Positions 59,088 through 64,000 of a DNA stretch of 64,000 nt are shown here, piece after piece (position 1 is the stretch's first letter; each line of letters opens with the position of its first letter). This stretch comes from Nymphaea colorata (lineage: Eukaryota > Streptophyta > Magnoliopsida > Nymphaeales > Nymphaeaceae), in assembly GCF_008831285.2 (NCBI RefSeq), contig NC_045151.1:5965682-6029681 (forward strand), written 5' to 3'. The position numbers and the translations under genes were made by a program. The notes under the pieces are model-generated. The model searched no databases and was not told where the DNA came from. It saw nothing but the letters and a program-made list of their open reading frames with translations.

Positions 59088-61054
59088 AATTACAAATTCA
59101 ACCCATCAAAGAGTTCGTAATTGCGTACAGGTATCTATACATTATAAAATACTCCATACCATATAAAATGATGTAATATCCCAAAATGCAATCACTTAAG
59201 CGGATATTTACATTAAGACGGCCATAATGTCTGAAATTCATCATTGACATATGCTGGCCCACCAAATGATCCTTACACTATGTTCTCTTCACTGTAGAAT
59301 CCTCTAAATTGAAAAAAAAAAAGAGAGAAGGGTGCTGCCGGACTCTCACCAAGCAACTGAGTGCCACACCAGTCGCATTTGATCTAATACCAGTGTTAAA
59401 AAAATGTTCAACTGTATGCAAACTAATGAATATGTGCAGCTGTTTACATACCTTGAGTTTTTCAGTAGAAGATTGTGAAGAAGAAATTGGTGCTCGACTC
59501 TCGTCCTCAACAGGGACAAAGTTCTCACACTATTTCTGAAAAACCTTCAATGTTCCACAGCCCTAATCAGTCAAGATCTTTCTTCCCTCTCTTTTTGTTT
59601 CTGCCTTCATTACATTCATCTTCCTAAAATCTCATATGTATATCTGCTGCAGTAACCACCACCTTAGTGGTCGGTTCATGCAGTTAGGCAACTTATTTGA
59701 GTAGTTATGCGGGTTTGGATCCAGCCCATCATGGGGGGATCTAGATCTAGAATCCAACATTATTCATAAAACAACTGATTGCTGTGTGTATGTGCAGCTA
59801 TGCACGTACAAATATAAGACATATCAAAGTCATGTACGGAGACCATATTTGGAAATTATTGCCAGATTATAGGTGATATTCCCTAATCAAATCAAGGGAA
59901 AAAAATTCTATGGTGGCTTCAGGACAGTTACAGACCTTCTTCATATTTTGGATATTGGTTTTTGTCGTAGATATTGGCAAAATAGCATATAAAGTGCCAC
60001 AAAATATTGAAAATTGAGGAAAATTTAATTGTCTTGTGACAATATCATGATAACCTTACCATGTTACCATGGACATTCCTTCTATTGAATACTAAATAGG
60101 TTTTCATTTTTCCTTTTTCACCTTTTCACAATTCTTTACAAAAACTGCCACATTTCGAAATAGTAGCACGGACTGGGGTGCACAAGGTATGTGGCCTCTG
60201 ACCTTCCAAAGCAAGCCTGATGGGAGATTACCTCCCTGAAAATTTATTAACAAAAAAATGGCGTGGAATATGTACATCAAAAAATTAAGAAGGGGATCAT
60301 GAGCTGCTCTCAGACTTAACCTAGAGATGCGAGACTATGATCTCATTCTCTAATAGTATTTAACTGTACATGAATACAAAGTAAACCCAGAACATTTCTA
60401 ACTGTACATGTCTGTATCCTCTGACCTTGCAAACACTATTATTCACCAAAACTTTTGAGCTCCTTTCACGATCAAAACTTCCGGGTATTTTAGTAAACAT
60501 TAAGGTAGACAAAGTGTGAGTATGATGTACATGCATGCATTTGTAAAACTTTCAGTTTCAGCAGCTTACAACGTCCCAAACTTTGGTGCCTTGGCTTTTA
60601 AGACCAGAAGACACGATCGAAAACATAATCCCTATTAACTTTTGTCATCTGATCGGTCAGTTGATTGGAGAAATCAGCGCTGCAGATAAACAGCGCATCA
60701 CATAGCAAGATATATCGTGCTATATATCATAGCCAATAATTTAAAAGATAATAGAGGAACAACTAAAAGTACTTTTAGCTTAAGGAGCATCTAGGAGCTG
60801 CTCCAGATCTTACGGTGATTTGCTTGCTCTACAGCCAAGTGAACTGGCATTTGTTGACGATAATAGCGGGCGTTGTTCTCAGCTAGCTTCTCTTAAACAG
60901 AAATTGTGTCTACCTATTGTATCAGATGCAAGACCAGCATATCTTTGAACAGAAACGGATGATTGTCTCAAATTTATAATTCTGGCAGGGTAATTAATTG
61001 GTCATACAAGAAGCATACTGCTGACGGGAGGGAACACTGATCCTCCAAATCAGT
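59088..61054. other. Intergenic sequence, no gene seen
   Basis: AT-rich. Only short unsupported frames. It lies downstream of the acyltransferase gene, on its 3' side. Confidence 0.5.
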
Positions 61055-61293
61055 TGCATGGTTGACGCCCAACTTCATCTCTGAAGAATAACATGATCTG
61101 GGAAACCAGCAGAGAGAATATATGGATAAACTTGAGAATGGGAAACCACAAGCTCACGATGTTTGATTTTTATGCTGCATGGTTGACGCCCAACTTCATC
61201 TCTGAAGAATAACATGATCTGGAAAACCAGCATAGAGAATATATGGATAAACTTGGGAATGGGAAACCACAAGCTCACGATGTTTGATTTTTA
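61055..61293. repeat. 121-bp tandem duplication
   Basis: 61055-61175 and 61176-61293, starting tgcatggttgacgcc. The copies differ at only a few positions, so the duplication is fairly recent. It lies 300-550 bp beyond the acyltransferase stop, perhaps in its 3' UTR. Confidence 0.9.
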
Positions 61294-61505
61294 TTCTCGA
61301 TCTCCAAATCGTCTCAGTTGAACCTCTCCACCGTGTACCATCTATACACTTACAATTTAAGGAACTAGAAAATGTAGGCCTATCATCTCGGACTTTGGGA
61401 TCAACCAAATTACATGCCAGAAAAATGGACATATTATTATTAATAAGAACTTCATGTACATGGGCCGAATGCCAGGCACCTGATAGAACACCCTTTCCGT
61501 ATAAT

Positions 61506-61610
61506 AGAATTTCCATCAGATCATCCTTCGCTGTACAAATAGAATTACCGTCATATCATCCTTTGCTATACAAATAGAATTTCCGCCATATCATCCTTTC
61601 CTATAAAAGA
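61506..61610. repeat. 35-bp minisatellite, three units, over the LPAT stop codon
   Basis: Units 61506-61540, 61541-61575 and 61576-61610, each starting agaatt(t/a)cc and containing catcctt. The last unit includes the acyltransferase stop codon (61601-61603, minus). Confidence 0.88.
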
Positions 61611-62698
61611 GGCTTTTGAGATTCTGGAAGGTGCTTCTCGTATAAGGCATGTATCATGTCAACGTACTCACTAATCATGTCTTCGCTCCAGTCATCAGTT
61701 TTTATCGGAGGAAGGTATCTTACACTTAGAGGAGCAGGTCTAACCCGTAGACTGTTCTTTTTCCATGCAAGATGTGTTCCTGTCAGAATAATGGGGACAA
61801 CTGGCAACCTTGTTTGCAGAGCCATATGAACAAATCCCTGAGTTAAGCACTACACAAAGTTAGAACCATAAAAACTTTGGCGTCATCACATGGGAAGTGG
61901 AAAGGGATGTATAGGAAGAAAGAGATTGAGAGAGTAAATTTTCTGGATGAAGAGAAAACCTTCTTAAATGGAAGCAGCCTCCCTGTTTCTGAACGAGTAC
62001 CTTCCGGGAAGATTATCAAGGACAGATTATTCTTTACCACAACATGAGCAGCCTGAGTATTTACGGATTCTCAGCCAAACCATAAAAAGTATAATATAAA
62101 AAAACCAGAAGGCCAAGGAAAGCGTAAGGACCTTTTTCATTGACTCGATGGCAGAGGCTGGATTCGAGCGGTCAATCCGGAGGTGATTTGCCAACAAATA
62201 TAACTGTCCGAATAGTGGATACCATATGATCTGTAGGAAGGGAAAAAACTTCGACATCGTATTGCCGGGAAAAAAAAATCATGCATTTTGAACTAACCAA
62301 ACAGGAGATATACAATACATAGTACTAGGGCAACATTCAAGATCATAGGCAAAAAGCATAGATCAAAGTGAGAATTTTTTAAGATATAATTTAAAATTGA
62401 ACTATGGTCTCTTAGTATTACAAACGGCAGTTTTCCATTTCACTAAAAATAAAACATGCAAAGAGGCGTAACTTAATGGAGCAGCTCATAAAATTGCTCA
62501 CCCAAGTGCAAAGATTTACAATGACCATTACAAATAGTTCAGGTTTACCTCTTTCTTTGCAATCCCCACAGTGCCCTTTGGAGTGAGCCACATCACAAGG
62601 AATATGTCAAGAGGAGACGCATGATTACTTATATAAATAGCTTTTGTCTTTGAGTATTCAGCACCTTCTATTGTTATAGGATTCCCCAAAATCCGCAT
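61601..62698 (-). CDS. LPAT: 1-acyl-sn-glycerol-3-phosphate acyltransferase (microsomal LPAT, coconut/meadowfoam type), last four exons
   Basis: Exons 62698-62549, 62230-62132, 62052-61960 and 61837-61601 join in phase 0 to 192 residues. The enzyme adds an acyl group to sn-2 of lysophosphatidate, giving phosphatidate in the ER glycerolipid pathway. Acyltransferase blocks: ISNHASPLDIFL (HX4D catalytic motif), QLYLLANHLRIDRSNP, NNLSLIIFPEGTRS (glycerolipid phosphate-binding block) and RLPVVPIILTGTH. Splice sites are GT..AG; one donor is the weaker gtcctt (62131). The frame is intact. The N-terminal membrane segments lie upstream, beyond the window or undetected. The C-terminus stops at PESQKPLL, shorter than the coconut enzyme as I recall it. 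Confidence 0.93.
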
Positions 62699-62945
62699 CT
62701 GTTACACAAAACTAAAGCACATAAAGATGAAAAAAGGCAACATAAAGATAAACTCGAAGTGACAACATACAAAGGTTCAAGAGACACAGCCACCCAGTCT
62801 TTTGGTGGCAGTAACTTCCACAAATTAGGAGGCTGGGCCAGCCCATGTAGCAGTATCCTCAGTGGTAGTTGTACATATTCATGTTTGGCCTCAGGGTAAG
62901 ATGTAAACATATCAAGCACTGATGCTTGTAGTTTAAACTTGAAAC

Positions 62946-64000
62946 CTAAACATGAAACTTTCATTGTCTATAACACAAAACTAGCTTACCAAACTCTGCT
63001 GCAAAAGTAGACATTTTTACCACATTTTCAAATTAAGGACAGCACAAGTGAATGTATGAGTAGCATGAAAGATGAGTCTAGATCACTACTGACTAGCATC
63101 TCCAAATAGAAAACGATATTAAGAAACGGAGAGACTTGTACTACATGAATCAGATTTTCACAAAAAAAAAATCTGCAAGATAGATCAGGTTCTTAGATCA
63201 CAATTAAATGAGACAAAGCCAAATAACACAGCCAGAACATGAGACGAACCCCAAAAAATTGCTGAAAAGGATGAAATATACCAGCTTGTTATGCCAACAG
63301 AACAGATGTAAGCCAATGCAATCAACTCTATTAGAACACTAAGAGGACCAAAGGAACTATATTTTCAATAAACAAAGTCATGACTTAATGCCATGAACAA
63401 ATGAATCAAGGTAAGAAATTTCCACAAAATAACAATCATAGAGACAATAATGTTACGTTTCTTATTAAATTTAGTAGCAACTAGCAAGATGATTATTTTT
63501 GTACATATTATTTTGAAGGAAAATTGCAGAGAAAAGCAGTGCCCCATATGTCTCAGCGTACGCTAGTGAACCAATGTCAAATATGCATTCACCATGTCAC
63601 AAATGTATGACCCAAAACTTACTATTGTCTCACATTTGGAGCATCCTTTATCATGGAAAACTAGAGGAACAAAATCAGGTTGGATGCCACTGCAAAAGAG
63701 AACATGTCAAGCTGATTTCACATAGTCCATGAAAATGGACATTCTTCAGAGCAAGTACCAAAAATTGTTGACCACCTTAATAGGAAAAAGTGCAACTCTA
63801 GGGAACAAAAAAGTAAGATTGTGAAAATCCATGGTGCATGTAAAAAATAGTCATGTATGTAAGAACTCGTTTGCTTCCACATCAGGGTTGGGTTTTTAGT
63901 TTGATGGATCCCAACTCGCCCCCTAGCAGCTTCTGTTCTAGACTCAATAAACAATCAGGACAAGCAATGAATTAGCCAGCCCTCTTATAAACCCTTGAAA
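62946..64000. other. Probable LPAT upstream intron
   Basis: AT-rich. No match to the expected upstream exon (RIRxGNLYGH region) was found on the minus strand. A splice-bounded open stretch at 62771-62945 is discussed in the findings. Confidence 0.4.

Noticed and set aside
1-64000. CRISPR-like arrays, bacterial operons or phage modules
   Set aside because: None found. Repeats here are LTRs, MITEs and tandem arrays of a plant genome.

Overview
This is nuclear DNA from a flowering plant. It has spliceosomal introns with GT..AG borders, two plant-type host genes, and dense Ty1/copia, Ty3/gypsy chromovirus and hAT transposons with the target-site duplications (TSDs) and tRNA-iMet-like primer sites usual in angiosperms. 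The species cannot be named from the sequence.

Host genes. The plus strand carries the 3' part of an NRAMP1/6-type metal transporter: exons 8052-8183, 14433-14528 and 42207-42542, all phase 0. They are separated by introns of 6.2 kb and 27.7 kb. Its 5' exons are not in the window. At the far right, on the minus strand, lie the last four exons of a coconut/meadowfoam-type microsomal lysophosphatidic acid acyltransferase (62698 down to 61601). The two genes converge, with about 19 kb of transposons between them.

Left part (1-14.4 kb), probably all NRAMP intron. It holds a truncated minus-strand copia element A with its 5' LTR at 3205-3449, a gypsy integrase/chromodomain fragment (3815-4925), a TAGGGCTG-ended MITE (5381-5770), an internally deleted hAT element that still encodes a BED-finger start (5918-7182, perfect 8-bp TSD), and copia B (8409-13474, perfect 5-bp TSD, one truncated LTR).

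Giant intron (14.5-42.2 kb). A 318-bp MITE of the same hAT family lies at 14660-14977. A three-level nest follows: copia D is split by copia C (TSD ctatg), which is split by a chromovirus, Gyp1 (TSD taact). Gyp1's 3-kb LTRs are almost identical, although its gag is internally deleted and its pol is broken twice. Next come a hAT transposase gene split by an old gypsy LTR, a copia LTR K in inverted contact with copia body J, a tandem-repeat region, and a plus-strand copia RNase H relic split by a second TAGGGCTG MITE.

Intergenic part (42.5-61.6 kb). A gypsy solo LTR, G (TSD attat), is itself split by LTR element E (TSD ggtgt). A second chromovirus copy, H, keeps the gag core that Gyp1 lacks. 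H is fused tail-to-tail with copia I. Between I's gag and its 5' LTR lie several local repeat arrays, and further tandem repeats flank the acyltransferase gene.

No CRISPR array, tRNA or rRNA gene was seen. The points most worth checking are the recent but defective Gyp1 insertion, a covarying hairpin conserved in the chromovirus LTRs, the tRNA-like core inside the TAGGGCTG MITEs, and the hAT family linking 5918-7182 with 14660-14977.
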